31,664 nucleotides of DNA from Microbacteriaceae bacterium (GTDB lineage Bacteria; Actinomycetota; Actinomycetes; Actinomycetales; Microbacteriaceae). The notes below the pieces were generated by a model. That model had not been told where the DNA came from. It saw nothing but the letters and a program-made list of their open reading frames with translations, and did not search any database. Positions 1 through 10,091 of this stretch are shown here, piece after piece. A program made the position numbers and the translations under genes. The stretch is taken from NCBI GenBank assembly GCA_947452355.1, contig CANGCU010000001.1:1-31664 (forward strand). The letters run 5' to 3'. Numbering within the stretch: the stretch's first letter is position 1; every line of letters begins with the position of its first letter.

Positions 1-512
1 AACTGGATCCGGGCCGAAATCCTGGGTGGACTCGCGACGAGGTCGAACGCGAACTGTTTGACACCCTCGGAGCAACGCGAGTCGTGTGGGTGTCGCGCGG
101 ACTGACAAGGGACTACGACGAGTTCGGAACGCGCGGCCACATCGATATCGTCGCGACGTTTTGCAACCCGACGACGATTTTGTACCACGATCAGCGAAAT
201 CCCGAACACCCCGATTTCGCGGTTTCACAGCAGGTTCGCACGCTGTTGGAAGCCGAGGGCTTCGACATCATTCCGGTGCCCGCTCCCGACACGCTCCGCG
301 ATGACGAGGGCTTCGTTGATTACTCGTACATCAATCACTACGTCTGCAACAACGCGGTGATTCTCTGTTCGTTCAACGACCCGGGAGACCAGGTCGCCAA
401 GGGAATCCTCGAAAAGGCTTACCCCGGCCGAACGGTCGAGCTTGTTGATGCGCGTGCACTGTTCGCTCGCGGTGGCGGAATCCACTGCATCACGCAGCAG
501 CAACCCGCTTAG
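1..512 (+). CDS. Agmatine deiminase family protein, C-terminal part (5' end outside window)
   Basis: The reading frame is open from the left edge to the TAG at 510-512, so only about the last 170 residues are present. Seen: a GTRGHID segment (the His/Asp part of the active site) and a C-terminal GGGIHCITQQQP motif, whose Cys is the catalytic nucleophile of the peptidyl-arginine/agmatine deiminase fold. Many family members read GGNIHC; the Asn is Gly here. The family converts agmatine to N-carbamoylputrescine and ammonia in the cytosol, feeding putrescine synthesis or arginine-derived nitrogen use. The stop overlaps the stop of the convergent SprT-like gene. The exact substrate cannot be settled without the N-terminal half, so a general guanidine deiminase remains possible. 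Confidence 0.85.
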   Translation, partial: LDPGRNPGWTRDEVERELFDTLGATRVVWVSRGLTRDYDEFGTRGHIDIVATFCNPTTILYHDQRNPEHPDFAVSQQVRTLLEAEGFDIIPVPAPDTLRDDEGFVDYSYINHYVCNNAVILCSFNDPGDQVAKGILEKAYPGRTVELVDARALFARGGGIHCITQQQPA

Positions 513-970
513 CCCAATAACACCCATTCGATGAGGTGGTTCCGCGAGAAGCGCGGATTGCAGGTGACGCAGGACGCGACCATGTTGCGAGGGCGGCGAT
601 ACCGAAGAATGACGTGCCCCGCTGGGCAGGTTCCACGCCAGCGCGCCAGATGCTCTGGCGCCGGTCCGGTGTGTCGTATCCACCCCGTGTACCCGATTGA
701 GCGTGCGGTGCCTAACCAGTGCTGGCTGTGGTTGTGTTCCTTGCCGCACAACGCGTGGGCAATCTCGTGAAGAATCGTTTGCTCGGCGTCGTCGAGAGAG
801 CCCAAAGCTGTGAGGTGAATCGACAACGAGATCTGCTTTTTGTCGTGATGACATGCGCCAGCCCGCCGACGAGCGTGATCCCAACGGAACGTCCAGTGGT
901 GTTCAAGGCCCGACAGGTGTTGCGCGATGAGCCGCTCGGCGAGAGCCTTAACTTCGGACAATTCGATCAC
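509..970 (-). CDS. SprT-like zinc metallopeptidase domain protein
   Basis: A protein of 153 residues with an HEIAH zinc-binding/catalytic motif at residues 68-72, a likely third zinc ligand His81 followed by Trp85, and a C-terminal zinc ribbon (Cys115, His119, Cys134, Cys137). This is the SprT layout: a small metzincin-like core plus zinc ribbon. Related eukaryotic Spartan proteins cleave DNA-protein crosslinks, but the bacterial role is poorly defined. The start is GTG at 970, the only in-frame start after an upstream TGA; the ribosome site is weak. It lies 20 bases after the stop of the minus-strand spermidine-synthase-like gene, so the two are probably co-transcribed. Its stop (509-511) overlaps the convergent agmatine deiminase stop. 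Confidence 0.82.
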   Translation of the reverse strand: MIELSEVKALAERLIAQHLSGLEHHWTFRWDHARRRAGACHHDKKQISLSIHLTALGSLDDAEQTILHEIAHALCGKEHNHSQHWLGTARSIGYTGWIRHTGPAPEHLARWRGTCPAGHVILRYRRPRNMVASCVTCNPRFSRNHLIEWVLLG

Positions 971-990
971 GCATCAACCATAAGCATCGG

Positions 991-1842
991 CTAGGACCGA
1001 AAAAGGTTGCGCGCCGGTGGCGGCGAGTCGATTGCGGTGTTGTCGGTCACCACGGCGGCGCTCGCTGACCATGCCACTGCGTCGGCCCCCGCAATGAGGC
1101 TCGTCGGGTGAGGGCCTTTCCCTGACAGCGCGGGGACCCACGTCGGTGTCGTGCCGTTCGACATGGCCCCGAGTACAACGTTGCCGAATCGCTTTCCGTT
1201 GGCGACACCCTGTTCTGCGACGGCAAATGCCTCACCGAAGACGTAGCGCAGTGTTGCGAGCTGACCGCGGGCGAACCCCATGGGCGGGCCGTCGGCGACA
1301 TTAGCAATCACGATTCCTGTCGGTGACAACAACGCCTTGATAGCGGAGTAGAACTCGACGCTCGTCACGTTCGCCGGGGTTCGCGCGCCCCGGAAAACGT
1401 CGACGACGACAAGATCGACCTGGGACATCAACCCTTTCGGCAGTCCCTCAAGAACCTCGCGGGCATCGCCGTATCGACAACGAATTGATGCGCCTCGGGG
1501 CAACGGGCAGTGTTCTCTGACGAAATCGAGCAGGTCGCGTTCGATTTCGACGACCTGTTGCCGTGAGCCCGCCCGCGTCGCCTCGACGTAACGCGGAATC
1601 GTCAGTGCACCGGCGCCGAGATGCACCGCGGTGATGGGAACTCCGTGGGGGAACGCTGCGTCAATGATGTGACCCATGCGGGCCATGTACTCGAAGTGCA
1701 ACGCCGTCGGGTCGACCAAATCAACGTGTGATTGTGGGGTGTCGTCAATGGACAGAATCCAGGAACCGGAACGCCAGCGGTCCGGCTCGAGACTCGCAAT
1801 CAACCCACTGCTCTCGAGCCGGTGAGTGAACGCGGTTTCCAT
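991..1842 (-). CDS. Spermidine-synthase-like (SAM-dependent methyltransferase fold) protein
   Basis: A protein of 283 residues if started at ATG 1842. The frame stays open to 2028, but that would run through the divergent promoter region and add residues that do not look conserved. A GTG at 1860 is the other reasonable start; neither has a strong ribosome site. Seen: a nucleotide-binding HLGAGA loop (residues 74-79), an acidic residue after the next strand (Glu99), a GDAR motif (Asp126) and a VVVDVF strand (Asp148). These match the spermidine-synthase/methyltransferase fold. The DSTDP-like aminopropyltransferase signature is absent at the last position (DVFRGA instead), so real spermidine synthase activity is doubtful. 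Proteins of this type are common in Actinobacteria. Likely an operon with the SprT-like gene. Confidence 0.75.
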   Translation of the reverse strand: METAFTHRLESSGLIASLEPDRWRSGSWILSIDDTPQSHVDLVDPTALHFEYMARMGHIIDAAFPHGVPITAVHLGAGALTIPRYVEATRAGSRQQVVEIERDLLDFVREHCPLPRGASIRCRYGDAREVLEGLPKGLMSQVDLVVVDVFRGARTPANVTSVEFYSAIKALLSPTGIVIANVADGPPMGFARGQLATLRYVFGEAFAVAEQGVANGKRFGNVVLGAMSNGTTPTWVPALSGKGPHPTSLIAGADAVAWSASAAVVTDNTAIDSPPPARNLFRS

Positions 1843-1910
1843 AACGCCATTCTCGCTCACGCGGCGAACAACCCCGAAAACGATGTGCACGTAATTGTTA
1901 CCAATTCGAA

Positions 1911-1938
1911 ACTTTACAAATCGCCAAAAGGCGTGTAA
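1911..1938 (-). promoter_or_regulatory. Possible minus-strand promoter for the spermidine-synthase-like gene
   Basis: On the minus strand, TTACAC (1938-1933) is followed after 16 bases by TAAAGT (1916-1911), which fits the TANNNT -10 form. It overlaps the rpoB promoter candidate almost base for base, so the two would compete. The -35 match is modest and the call is tentative. Confidence 0.3.
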
Positions 1939-1941
1939 CGT
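1913..1941 (+). promoter_or_regulatory. Probable rpoBC promoter
   Basis: TTTACA (1913-1918), a 17-base spacer, then TAACGT (1936-1941, TANNNT type). Transcription would start near 1948 and give a leader of about 125 bases before rpoB. The spacer holds a perfect CGCC-AAAA-GGCG dyad (1922-1933), and a second dyad, AATTG-TTAC-CAATT, lies upstream at 1893-1906. Another candidate, TTGCGC-N17-TCATAT (1948-1976), fits less well. Confidence 0.5.
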
Positions 1942-2073
1942 AGCAAGTTGCGCTTCATTCTGCTCGGGAATCATATTGCGGATCCCCGACTCACCCGTAA
2001 ATAGTGGCGGGTTTATGACGCTTCCCAACGCTCAAACACTGTATCAAGGGCCCCGCCCGTAAAGGAAATATCT

Positions 2074-5000
2074 GTGGCTGTTAAGAAGAAAAACCAGGGG
2101 ACCGGACGCGACGCGAACCGAGTGTCGTTCGCCAAGGTGACCGACGCGCTCACCGTTCCGGACCTCCTCGCTCTTCAGACCGAAAGCTTCGACTGGCTGA
2201 TCACCAAGCCGTCGGACCCCGACCTTAAGTCGGGCCTCGAAGAAATCTTCGAAGAGATTTCGCCAATCGAGAACGACCGCATGCAGTTGTCTTTCACGAA
2301 CCCGTATCTCGAGGAAAAGAAGTACGAACTCGACGAGTGCAAGGAACGTGGCAAGACCTACGCCGCTCCGCTGTATGTCGAGGCCGAGTTCATGAACCAC
2401 GACACGGGTGAAATCAAGACCCAGACCGTGTTCATGGGCGACTTCCCTCTCATGACCCCCAAGGGCACCTTCGTCATCAACGGAACAGAGCGTGTTGTTG
2501 TGTCGCAGCTCGTCCGTAGCCCGGGTGTCTACTTCGAGAAGGTCGACGACAAGACCACCGACAAGGACCTGTATTCGTGTCGCGTAATCCCAAGCCGCGG
2601 TGCATGGCTCGAATTCGAAATCGACAAGCGTGACCAGATCGGTGTTCGAATCGACCGCAAGCGTCGCCAGTCGGTCACCGTGTTCCTCAAGGCGCTGGGC
2701 ATGTCGCGCGAGGAAATCGAAAAGGAATTTGCCGGCTCGTACACGATGGAAGAAACGCTGTCGCACGACAACATCCTGAACACCGAAGATGCCCTCAAGG
2801 ACATCTACCGCAAACTCCGCCCGGGCGAGCAGGTTGCTCTCGAGGCCGCGAAGTCGCTTCTCGACAACTTCTACTTCAATTCGAAGCGCTTCGACCTCGC
2901 GAAGGTCGGCCGGTACAAGCTCAACCGCAAGCTCGGTCTCGAACTGCCCATCACCGAATCGGTGTTGACGCTGTCCGACATCAAGGCGACGATCAAATAC
3001 CTCATCGCGTTGCACGAAGGTAAGGCGACGATCGCTGGCAAGCGTGCCGGCAAGAACGTCGAGATCATGCTCGGAACCGACGACATCGACCACTTCGGCA
3101 ACCGTCGTATCCGCGCGGTCGGTGAGCTCATTCAGAACCAAATCCGCACGGGTCTTTCGCGTATGGAGCGCGTCGTTCGCGAGCGCATGACGACTCAGGA
3201 CGTCGAGGCCATCACGCCGCAGACCCTCATCAACATCCGTCCCGTGACGGCCGCGATCAAGGAGTTCTTCGGAACCTCGCAGCTCTCACAGTTCATGGAC
3301 CAGAACAACCCGCTCGCGGGACTCACCCACAAGCGTCGTCTGTCGGCGCTCGGCCCGGGTGGGCTGTCACGTGAACGCGCCGGTGTTGAGGTTCGTGACG
3401 TTCACCCGTCGCACTACGGGCGCATGTGTCCGATCGAAACCCCTGAAGGCCCGAACATCGGTCTCATCGGGTCACTCGCGTCGTTCGCTCGAATCAATTC
3501 GTTCGGGTTCATCGAGACCCCGTACCGCCGCGTTGAAAACGGCAAGGTCACGAGCAAGATTGACTACCTGACCGCGAGCGACGAAGACGAGCACGTTGTT
3601 GCTCAGGCCGGCGCTCCGCTCAAGGATGACGGGACTCTCGCCGAAGAGCGCGTTCTCGTTCGAATCAAGGGAGGAGAGGTCGACACGGTTCCCGCGAGCC
3701 GCGTCGACTACATGGATGTGTCGCCACGCCAGATGGTGTCGATCGCAACCTCTCTGATTCCCTTCCTCGAGCACGACGATGCAAACCGCGCACTCATGGG
3801 CGCCAACATGCAGCGTCAGGCTGTCCCGCTTCTTCGCTCCGAGGCTCCGATCGTCGGAACGGGCATGGAGTCCTACGCCGCGGTTGACGCCGGAGACGTC
3901 CTCGTTGCCGAGCACGCCGGTGTCGTCACCGAAGTTTCGGGAGACCACGTCAACGTTCTCAACGACAACGGTGGCAAGGATGGCGTTCCCGTGACGTCGG
4001 AGTACGTCCTCCGCAAGTTCGAGCGATCGAACCAGGGAACGAACTTCAACCACCGCCTCGTTGTCTCGGAAGGCGACAAGGTTGCCAAGGGTGGCGTCCT
4101 CGCCGACGGCCCCGCGACGGACGGCGGAGAACTCGCTCTCGGAAAGAACCTGCTCGTGGCATTCATGTCATGGGAGGGCCACAACTTCGAAGACGCGATC
4201 ATCCTCAGCCAAAACCTTGTGAAGGACGACACGTTGTCGTCGATTCACATCGAGGAATACGACGTCGACGCCCGAGACACCAAGCTCGGACCGCAGGAAA
4301 TCACGCGGGACATCCCGAACCAGTCTCAGGAGAGCCTCGCTCACCTCGACGAAGAGGGAATCGTCCGCATCGGTGCCGAAGTTCGCGCCGGTGACATCCT
4401 CGTTGGTCGAATCACACCTAAGGGTGAAACCGAACTGACCGCCGAAGAGCGTCTGCTCCGCGCGATCTTTGCGGAAAAGGGCAAGGAAGTTCGTGACTCG
4501 TCACTCCGTGTTCCGCACGGTGAGCACGGAACCGTCATCGACGTCAAGATCTTTGACGCAAACGACGAAGACGACGAGCTCGGAAATGGCGTCCTCAAGA
4601 AGGTCGTCGTATACATCGCCCAGAAGCGCAAGATCTCGGAGGGTGACAAACTTGCTGGCCGCCACGGCAACAAGGGTGTTATCGCCAAGATCCTTCCGGT
4701 CGAAGACATGCCGTTCCTCGAAGACGGAACTCCTGTCGACGTCGTCCTCAACCCGCTCGGTGTTCCCGGTCGAATGAACTTCGGTCAGGTACTCGAACTC
4801 CACCTCGGTTGGGCAGCCAAGCAGGGCTGGCAGGTCAACGGAAACCCGGACTGGGCAAAGTTCCTTCCCGAAGAGGCCCGCGAGATTGCTCCCGGCACCA
4901 AGGTCGCAACCCCCGTCTTCGACGGAGCGAGCGAAGTGGAAATCGCCGGGTTGCTCGACTCGACTCTTCCCCGCGCCAACGGACAGCAGCTCATCGGTTC

Positions 5001-5523
5001 GTCCGGTAAGGCGATGTTGTTCGACGGCCGAACCGGAGAACCGTTCCCCGACCCCATCTCGGTCGGATACATGTACATCCTCAAGTTGCACCACCTCGTC
5101 GACGACAAGATTCACGCGCGCTCGACGGGACCGTACTCGATGATCACGCAGCAGCCGCTGGGTGGCAAGGCGCAGTTCGGCGGACAGCGATTCGGTGAGA
5201 TGGAGGTCTGGGCTCTCGAGGCCTATGGCGCTTCCTATGCTCTGCAAGAGCTTCTCACCATCAAGTCCGACGACATTGCCGGTCGCGTCAAGGTGTACGA
5301 AGCCATCGTCAAGGGCTTGAACATTCAGGAGCCTGGAATCCCTGAGTCGTTCAAGGTCCTCATGAAGGAAATGCAGTCCCTCGGACTCAACGTCGAAGTT
5401 CTCGACGGCGCCGAGAACCCTGTCAACCTTCGTGACACGGCCGATGACGCAGACCGCGCAACCGCATCGCTGGGTGTCAACATCGCCCGCGAAGAGTCCG
5501 CAGCAGTGGACTTCGCCGAATAG
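2074..5523 (+). CDS. rpoB: DNA-directed RNA polymerase subunit beta
   Basis: The beta subunit of RNA polymerase, 1149 residues, a normal actinobacterial length. It forms half of the catalytic cleft with beta'. The start is GTG 2074, preceded by AAAGGAAA at 2061-2068. The rifampicin pocket is clear at residues 400-424 ([14 protein letters not shown], then [13 protein letters not shown]). The positions equal to E. coli D516, H526 and S531 are Asp409, His419 and Ser424, all wild type, so sensitivity is predicted. E. coli S522 is Ala415 here. The C-terminal [20 protein letters not shown] segment that contacts beta' is intact. rpoC follows after 45 bases, and the pair forms one operon ending at the terminator near 9530. 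Confidence 0.99.
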   Translation: MAVKKKNQGTGRDANRVSFAKVTDALTVPDLLALQTESFDWLITKPSDPDLKSGLEEIFEEISPIENDRMQLSFTNPYLEEKKYELDECKERGKTYAAPLYVEAEFMNHDTGEIKTQTVFMGDFPLMTPKGTFVINGTERVVVSQLVRSPGVYFEKVDDKTTDKDLYSCRVIPSRGAWLEFEIDKRDQIGVRIDRKRRQSVTVFLKALGMSREEIEKEFAGSYTMEETLSHDNILNTEDALKDIYRKLRPGEQVALEAAKSLLDNFYFNSKRFDLAKVGRYKLNRKLGLELPITESVLTLSDIKATIKYLIALHEGKATIAGKRAGKNVEIMLGTDDIDHFGNRRIRAVGELIQNQIRTGLSRMERVVRERMTTQDVEAITPQTLINIRPVTAAIKEFFGTSQLSQFMDQNNPLAGLTHKRRLSALGPGGLSRERAGVEVRDVHPSHYGRMCPIETPEGPNIGLIGSLASFARINSFGFIETPYRRVENGKVTSKIDYLTASDEDEHVVAQAGAPLKDDGTLAEERVLVRIKGGEVDTVPASRVDYMDVSPRQMVSIATSLIPFLEHDDANRALMGANMQRQAVPLLRSEAPIVGTGMESYAAVDAGDVLVAEHAGVVTEVSGDHVNVLNDNGGKDGVPVTSEYVLRKFERSNQGTNFNHRLVVSEGDKVAKGGVLADGPATDGGELALGKNLLVAFMSWEGHNFEDAIILSQNLVKDDTLSSIHIEEYDVDARDTKLGPQEITRDIPNQSQESLAHLDEEGIVRIGAEVRAGDILVGRITPKGETELTAEERLLRAIFAEKGKEVRDSSLRVPHGEHGTVIDVKIFDANDEDDELGNGVLKKVVVYIAQKRKISEGDKLAGRHGNKGVIAKILPVEDMPFLEDGTPVDVVLNPLGVPGRMNFGQVLELHLGWAAKQGWQVNGNPDWAKFLPEEAREIAPGTKVATPVFDGASEVEIAGLLDSTLPRANGQQLIGSSGKAMLFDGRTGEPFPDPISVGYMYILKLHHLVDDKIHARSTGPYSMITQQPLGGKAQFGGQRFGEMEVWALEAYGASYALQELLTIKSDDIAGRVKVYEAIVKGLNIQEPGIPESFKVLMKEMQSLGLNVEVLDGAENPVNLRDTADDADRATASLGVNIAREESAAVDFAE

Positions 5524-5568
5524 GCACCCCCAGAGAACTGACTATCGAGAAATACGAAAGAGAAAAAA

Positions 5569-8500
5569 GTGCTCGACGCAACAACTTTTGAAAAAATCCG
5601 GATCAAGCTCGCGACGAACGAACAAATTCGTTCGTGGTCGAGCGGTGAGGTCAAGAAGCCGGAAACCATCAACTACCGCACGCTCAAGCCCGAGAAGGAT
5701 GGGCTCTTCGGTGAGCAGATCTTTGGTCCTTCCAAGGACTGGGAGTGTGCCTGCGGTAAGTACAAGCGTGTCCGCTTCAAGGGCGTCACGTGTGAGCGAT
5801 GCGGTGTCGAGGTCACTCGTCAGGCCGTCCGTCGTGAGCGCATGGGACACATCGAGTTGGCCGCTCCGGTCACGCACATCTGGTACTTCAAGGGTGTCCC
5901 GAGCCGTCTCGGTTACCTCCTCGACATGGCGCCGAAGGACCTCGAAAAGGTCATTTACTTCGCCGCATACATGGTGACGAGTGTGAACGACGAGCGCATG
6001 CACCAGGACATGCCGCTCATCGAGAAGATGGTTCAGACCGAAATTCGCGATTACGAAAAGGTTCGCGACGAAGAAATTGCAGATCGCCAAAAGGAACTCG
6101 AAGACGAACTCGCAAAGCTCGAAGCCGAAGAGTCCAAGGCCGATGTCAAGCGCAAGGCGAAAGAATCCGCCGAGCGTGAAATGGCGAACATTCGCAAGTC
6201 GTTCGACGACGACATTGCTCGCTGGCAGCGCGCGTGGGATTCGTTCCGCTCGCTCAAGCAAGGTGGGCTGTGGGCCGACGACACCGAGTTCCGTTTCCTC
6301 GTTGACCACTTCAAGGGCAACACCGACCCCGACAAGACGACTCTCGACGAGACCTACTTCACCGCACTCATGGGTGCCGAAGCTATCGAGCACGTCCTCA
6401 AGGACCTCGGCAAGAACGACCGCGAGAAGCTGAAAGCAACGGCCGATGTTCTGCGTGACGAGATCAAGAACGGCAAGGGACAGCGAAAGGTTCGTGCAAT
6501 CAAGCGACTTCGTGTTGTCAACTCGTTCCTCGTCCCCGCCGGTCAGGACCCTCGCGACGTTCCGCTTCCCGAAGCGATGGTTCTTCGCGTGATTCCCGTG
6601 ATCCCGCCGGACCTTCGTCCGATGGTTCAGCTCGACGGTGGACGTTTCGCAACGTCAGACCTCAACGACCTGTACCGACGCGTCATCAACCGCAACAACC
6701 GTCTGAAGCGATTCGACGAGCAGATGACGCCGCAGATCATCAAGAACAACGAAAAGCGCATGCTTCAAGAAGCCGTCGACGCGTTGTTTGACAACGGTCG
6801 TCGTGGACGTCCGGTCACCGGAACAGGTAACCGCGCGCTCAAGTCACTGTCCGACATGCTCAAGGGAAAGCAGGGACGTTTCCGTCAGAACCTGCTCGGA
6901 AAGCGCGTCGACTACTCGGGCCGTTCGGTCATCGTTGTCGGTCCGCAGCTCAAGCTCCACCAGTGTGGTCTTCCCAAGCAGATGGCGCTCGAACTGTTCA
7001 AGCCCTACGTCATCAAGCAACTTCAGGACAAGGGACTCGCGTCCAGCATCAAGAGCGCGAAGCGTGCCGTTGAGCGCGCCTACCCAGAGGTCTGGGGAGA
7101 GCTCGAAGAAATCATTCGCGACCGTCCGGTTCTGCTGAACCGCGCACCAACGCTTCACCGCCTCGGAATTCAGGCGTTCGAACCGCAGCTCGTCGAGGGT
7201 AAGGCCATTCAGCTCCACCCCCTCGTGTGTGCCGCGTTCAACGCTGACTTCGACGGTGACCAGATGGCCGTGCACCTTCCCCTCTCGGTGGAGGCCCAGG
7301 CTGAAGCGCGCGTTCTCATGCTCGCGTCGAACAACATCCTCAAGCCCTCGGACGGAAAGCCGGTTACGGTTCCGACCCAGGACATGATCATCGGTTTGCA
7401 CCACCTCACCTCGGAACGCCCCGGCGTTGCGGGAGAAGGACGCGCATTCGGTTCGATTTCCGAAGGCCTCATGGCGCTCGACCAGAACAAACTGCACATC
7501 AATGCCGCGATCAAGATTCGCGTTCCTGATGTGGTTTTTGCTGATGGTCAAACGCCCGAGGGTTACACACCGGGCAAGGCATTCGAGACGACCCTCGGAA
7601 AGGCCATTTTCAACGGTCTTCTTCCCGCGGACTTCCCGTACGTGACCGAGGTTGCGGACAAGGGTGTCATCACCGAAATCGTTGAAATCCTTGCTGAAAA
7701 GTACCCCAAGGTCGTCGTGGCGGCAACGCTCGATGCACTAAAGGACGCAGGATTCCACTGGGCAACCCGATCGGGTGTCACCGTTGCGCTGAGCGACGTC
7801 GTGACTCCGAAGGAAAAGAAGTCGATCATCGAGAAGCACGAGAAAGAAGCCGCGAAGGTCGACAGCCAGTTCGAAAAGGGTCTCATTTCGGACGACGAGC
7901 GCCACAAGGAACTCATCGGAATTTGGACCCGCGCGAACGTCGAGGTTTCGGCAGCGCTCAAGGTCGAAATGTCGAAGGGCTACAACACCATCAACCGCAT
8001 GGTCACCTCTGGTGCGCGTGGTAACTGGCTGCAAGTTGGAAACATCGCCGGTATGCGTGGACTCGTTGCGAACCCGAAGGGCGAGATCATCTCGACCCCG
8101 ATCAAGAACTCGTACCGCGAGGGACTGTCGGTCGCCGAGTACTTCATCGCCACCCACGGTGCACGTAAGGGTCTTGCGGACACGGCTCTTCGTACCGCCG
8201 ACTCGGGGTACCTCACCCGTCGTCTCGTTGACGTCTCACAGGATGTCATCATCCGCGAGCCGGACTGTGGAACGACCAAGGGACTGCCGTTCACCATCGC
8301 GACCGACGGCGTCGCCGCGGACAACGTGGAGAACCTCGTCTTCGCTCGCACCCTGGCCGCCGACGCGCTCGGCGCGAAGGGCAAGGTTGTCGCGGAAGCC
8401 GGATCGGACATCGGCCGCCAGACAATCAAGGACTTCATCGCCGCCGGTGTCACGTCACTGCTTGTTCGTTCACCGCTGACGTGTGAATCGACTCAGGGAG

Positions 8501-9513
8501 TGTGTGGCGCGTGTTACGGCCGCTCGATGGCGACGGGTAAGACCGTCGACCTCGGTGAAGCGGTCGGAATCATCGCCGCTCAGTCGATCGGTGAGCCCGG
8601 AACCCAGCTGACGATGCGTACCTTCCACACCGGTGGTTCGGCGTCCGCAGTTGACATCACTCAGGGTCTTCCTCGAGTCGCCGAGTTGTTCGAGGCGCGT
8701 ACCCCGAAGGGGGCAAGCCCGATTGCCGATGCGACTGGTCGCGTCGCGATCGACGAGTCTGGTGCACAGCGCAAGCTCATCCTGACTCCCGACAACGGTG
8801 ACGAGGCCTACTCGTACACGATCCTCAAGAACGCCGTCCTGCTCGTCGAGGATGGCTCGCACGTCGAGGTCGGAACCCAGTTGTTCGCGGGAACGCTCGA
8901 CCCGAAGGACGTCCTTCGAGTCCGCGGTCTGCGCGAGGTTCAGACTCACCTCGTCGAAGGTGTTCAGGGTGTGTACCTGTCACAGGGTGTTCCCATCCAC
9001 GACAAGCACATCGAGGTCATCGTTCGTCAGATGCTTCGCATGGTTTCGATCGTCGACCAGGGCGACACCGAGCTCGTCCCCGGAGAACTCGTCGACAACA
9101 TCCGTTTCCGCGCGATCAACCGCGATGCAGTCGCCCGTGGAGCAAAGCCCGCCACCGCGCGCGCCGAACTTCTCGGAATCACCAAGGCGTCGCTCGCGAC
9201 CGAGTCGTGGCTGTCGGCCGCGTCGTTCCAGGAAACCACCCGCGTTCTCACGCAGGCGGCCCTCGAGCGCAAGTCCGACCCGCTCATCGGTCTCAAGGAA
9301 AACGTCATCATCGGAAAGCTCATCCCGGCCGGTACCGGTCTCGCGAAGTACCGCGGGGTCGACATCAATAAGAACGTGGACGAAGCCGACCGTCGTTACC
9401 CGCAGCGCCACTTCACCGTGGGCGGGTTCTCGGAAAACGCGTTCAACTATGACGATCTCGAATCCTTCAACTCAGCGTCGTACGACGCATCGGGATTCCA
9501 GACCGAATACTAA
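5569..9513 (+). CDS. rpoC: DNA-directed RNA polymerase subunit beta'
   Basis: The beta' subunit, 1314 residues, holding the active-site magnesium. The NADFDGD motif is at residues 558-564, with Asp560, Asp562 and Asp564 as the metal ligands. The N-terminal zinc finger uses Cys60, Cys62, Cys75 and Cys78; the second zinc site is seen as a Cys in EPDCGTTKG plus [12 protein letters not shown] charged helical insert rich in Glu, Lys and Ala near residues 165-215 looks like the coiled-coil insertion usual in Actinobacteria. The start is GTG 5569 after an A/G-rich AAAGAGAAAAAA tract, giving the typical [11 protein letters not shown] opening. Co-transcribed with rpoB; transcription ends at the hairpin 17 bases past the stop. 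Confidence 0.99.
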   Translation: MLDATTFEKIRIKLATNEQIRSWSSGEVKKPETINYRTLKPEKDGLFGEQIFGPSKDWECACGKYKRVRFKGVTCERCGVEVTRQAVRRERMGHIELAAPVTHIWYFKGVPSRLGYLLDMAPKDLEKVIYFAAYMVTSVNDERMHQDMPLIEKMVQTEIRDYEKVRDEEIADRQKELEDELAKLEAEESKADVKRKAKESAEREMANIRKSFDDDIARWQRAWDSFRSLKQGGLWADDTEFRFLVDHFKGNTDPDKTTLDETYFTALMGAEAIEHVLKDLGKNDREKLKATADVLRDEIKNGKGQRKVRAIKRLRVVNSFLVPAGQDPRDVPLPEAMVLRVIPVIPPDLRPMVQLDGGRFATSDLNDLYRRVINRNNRLKRFDEQMTPQIIKNNEKRMLQEAVDALFDNGRRGRPVTGTGNRALKSLSDMLKGKQGRFRQNLLGKRVDYSGRSVIVVGPQLKLHQCGLPKQMALELFKPYVIKQLQDKGLASSIKSAKRAVERAYPEVWGELEEIIRDRPVLLNRAPTLHRLGIQAFEPQLVEGKAIQLHPLVCAAFNADFDGDQMAVHLPLSVEAQAEARVLMLASNNILKPSDGKPVTVPTQDMIIGLHHLTSERPGVAGEGRAFGSISEGLMALDQNKLHINAAIKIRVPDVVFADGQTPEGYTPGKAFETTLGKAIFNGLLPADFPYVTEVADKGVITEIVEILAEKYPKVVVAATLDALKDAGFHWATRSGVTVALSDVVTPKEKKSIIEKHEKEAAKVDSQFEKGLISDDERHKELIGIWTRANVEVSAALKVEMSKGYNTINRMVTSGARGNWLQVGNIAGMRGLVANPKGEIISTPIKNSYREGLSVAEYFIATHGARKGLADTALRTADSGYLTRRLVDVSQDVIIREPDCGTTKGLPFTIATDGVAADNVENLVFARTLAADALGAKGKVVAEAGSDIGRQTIKDFIAAGVTSLLVRSPLTCESTQGVCGACYGRSMATGKTVDLGEAVGIIAAQSIGEPGTQLTMRTFHTGGSASAVDITQGLPRVAELFEARTPKGASPIADATGRVAIDESGAQRKLILTPDNGDEAYSYTILKNAVLLVEDGSHVEVGTQLFAGTLDPKDVLRVRGLREVQTHLVEGVQGVYLSQGVPIHDKHIEVIVRQMLRMVSIVDQGDTELVPGELVDNIRFRAINRDAVARGAKPATARAELLGITKASLATESWLSAASFQETTRVLTQAALERKSDPLIGLKENVIIGKLIPAGTGLAKYRGVDINKNVDEADRRYPQRHFTVGGFSENAFNYDDLESFNSASYDASGFQTEY

Positions 9514-9529
9514 ACCGCACGTCGGACGA

Positions 9530-9559
9530 GGGGGTGGGCTTCGGCTCACCCCCTTTTCC
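9530..9559 (+). terminator. Intrinsic terminator of rpoBC
   Basis: A 10-pair stem, left arm GGGGGTGGGC (9530-9539) and right arm GCTCACCCCC (9544-9553), with a TTCG tetraloop and one G-T pair, followed by TTTTCC. It sits just after the rpoC stop and isolates rpoBC from the next gene. Confidence 0.9.
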
Positions 9560-9613
9560 CTTGCTTGGGGATGAAATGGGGCGGGTCTCGCGCACACCCC
9601 TTAGCGTCGAGCG

Positions 9614-10051
9614 ATGCTCACCGCACTGTATGTATCGACGTTGGTCGTGTGGGCGGTTGCGCTCGCGTGGCACGACTTCCGTGACCACCGCCTGCCGGAC
9701 GCGCTAACCCTGCCCGCGATTCCCCTGACCCTTGCCCTTTTACTCGTGACACGGCCAGAGAACGCGGGTTTCGGCACCTGCGCGGCCGTTGTCTCGATCG
9801 GGTTGGGGTTCCTCGCTCATCGCACGCTCGATTTGGGGTTGGGGGATGTGAAGCTTTTTCCCTCGGTCGCCCTGATCGCGGCGAATTCGTCACATCCGCT
9901 CGAGAAACTGGGGACCGGGTTCGTGATGATCGCCGTCCTGGGCGGGATCCACGCCACAATTCACCTCGTCATTACTCGTGACCAAAAGGCGCACATCCCG
10001 TTTGGACCGTCGATTCTGGGTGGATTGATGCTCTCACTTCTCACGGGTTGA
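9614..10051 (+). CDS. A24 family prepilin-peptidase-like membrane protein (short form)
   Basis: A protein of 145 residues with about five hydrophobic segments. Two Asp sites match the A24 aspartic peptidases: Asp21 in HDFRDHRLPD just after the first membrane segment, and Asp78 in GLGDVKL (the GxGD motif). The N-terminal methyltransferase domain of full-length PilD proteins is missing, as in short TadV/CpaA-type enzymes that process Flp/Tad prepilins at the cytoplasmic face of the membrane. No pilin or pilus assembly gene is in the window, so the substrate is unknown. ATG 9614 is the likely start; the ribosome site is weak. It stands alone between the rpoC terminator and the rpsL promoter, whose -35 box covers its stop codon. 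Confidence 0.82.
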   Translation: MLTALYVSTLVVWAVALAWHDFRDHRLPDALTLPAIPLTLALLLVTRPENAGFGTCAAVVSIGLGFLAHRTLDLGLGDVKLFPSVALIAANSSHPLEKLGTGFVMIAVLGGIHATIHLVITRDQKAHIPFGPSILGGLMLSLLTG

Positions 10052-10077
10052 CCAAACCGCGAAATTGCGTGTAATCT
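10048..10077 (+). promoter_or_regulatory. rpsL (str operon) promoter
   Basis: TTGACC (10048-10053), an 18-base spacer, TAATCT (10072-10077). This is one of the best sigma-70-type promoters in the window. The TGA inside TTGACC (10049-10051) is the stop codon of the prepilin-peptidase-like gene. The predicted transcript starts near 10084 with a leader of about 168 bases. Confidence 0.8.
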
Positions 10078-10091
10078 TGAGATTTGTGTGT

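Noticed and set aside
1843..2028. N-terminal extension of the spermidine-synthase-like protein to 2028
   Set aside because: It would run through the rpoB promoter region and adds residues that do not fit the family.
9574..9599. GGGG...CCCC pairing upstream of the prepilin-peptidase-like gene
   Set aside because: Only four pairs form before mismatches; it is not a credible terminator or leader.
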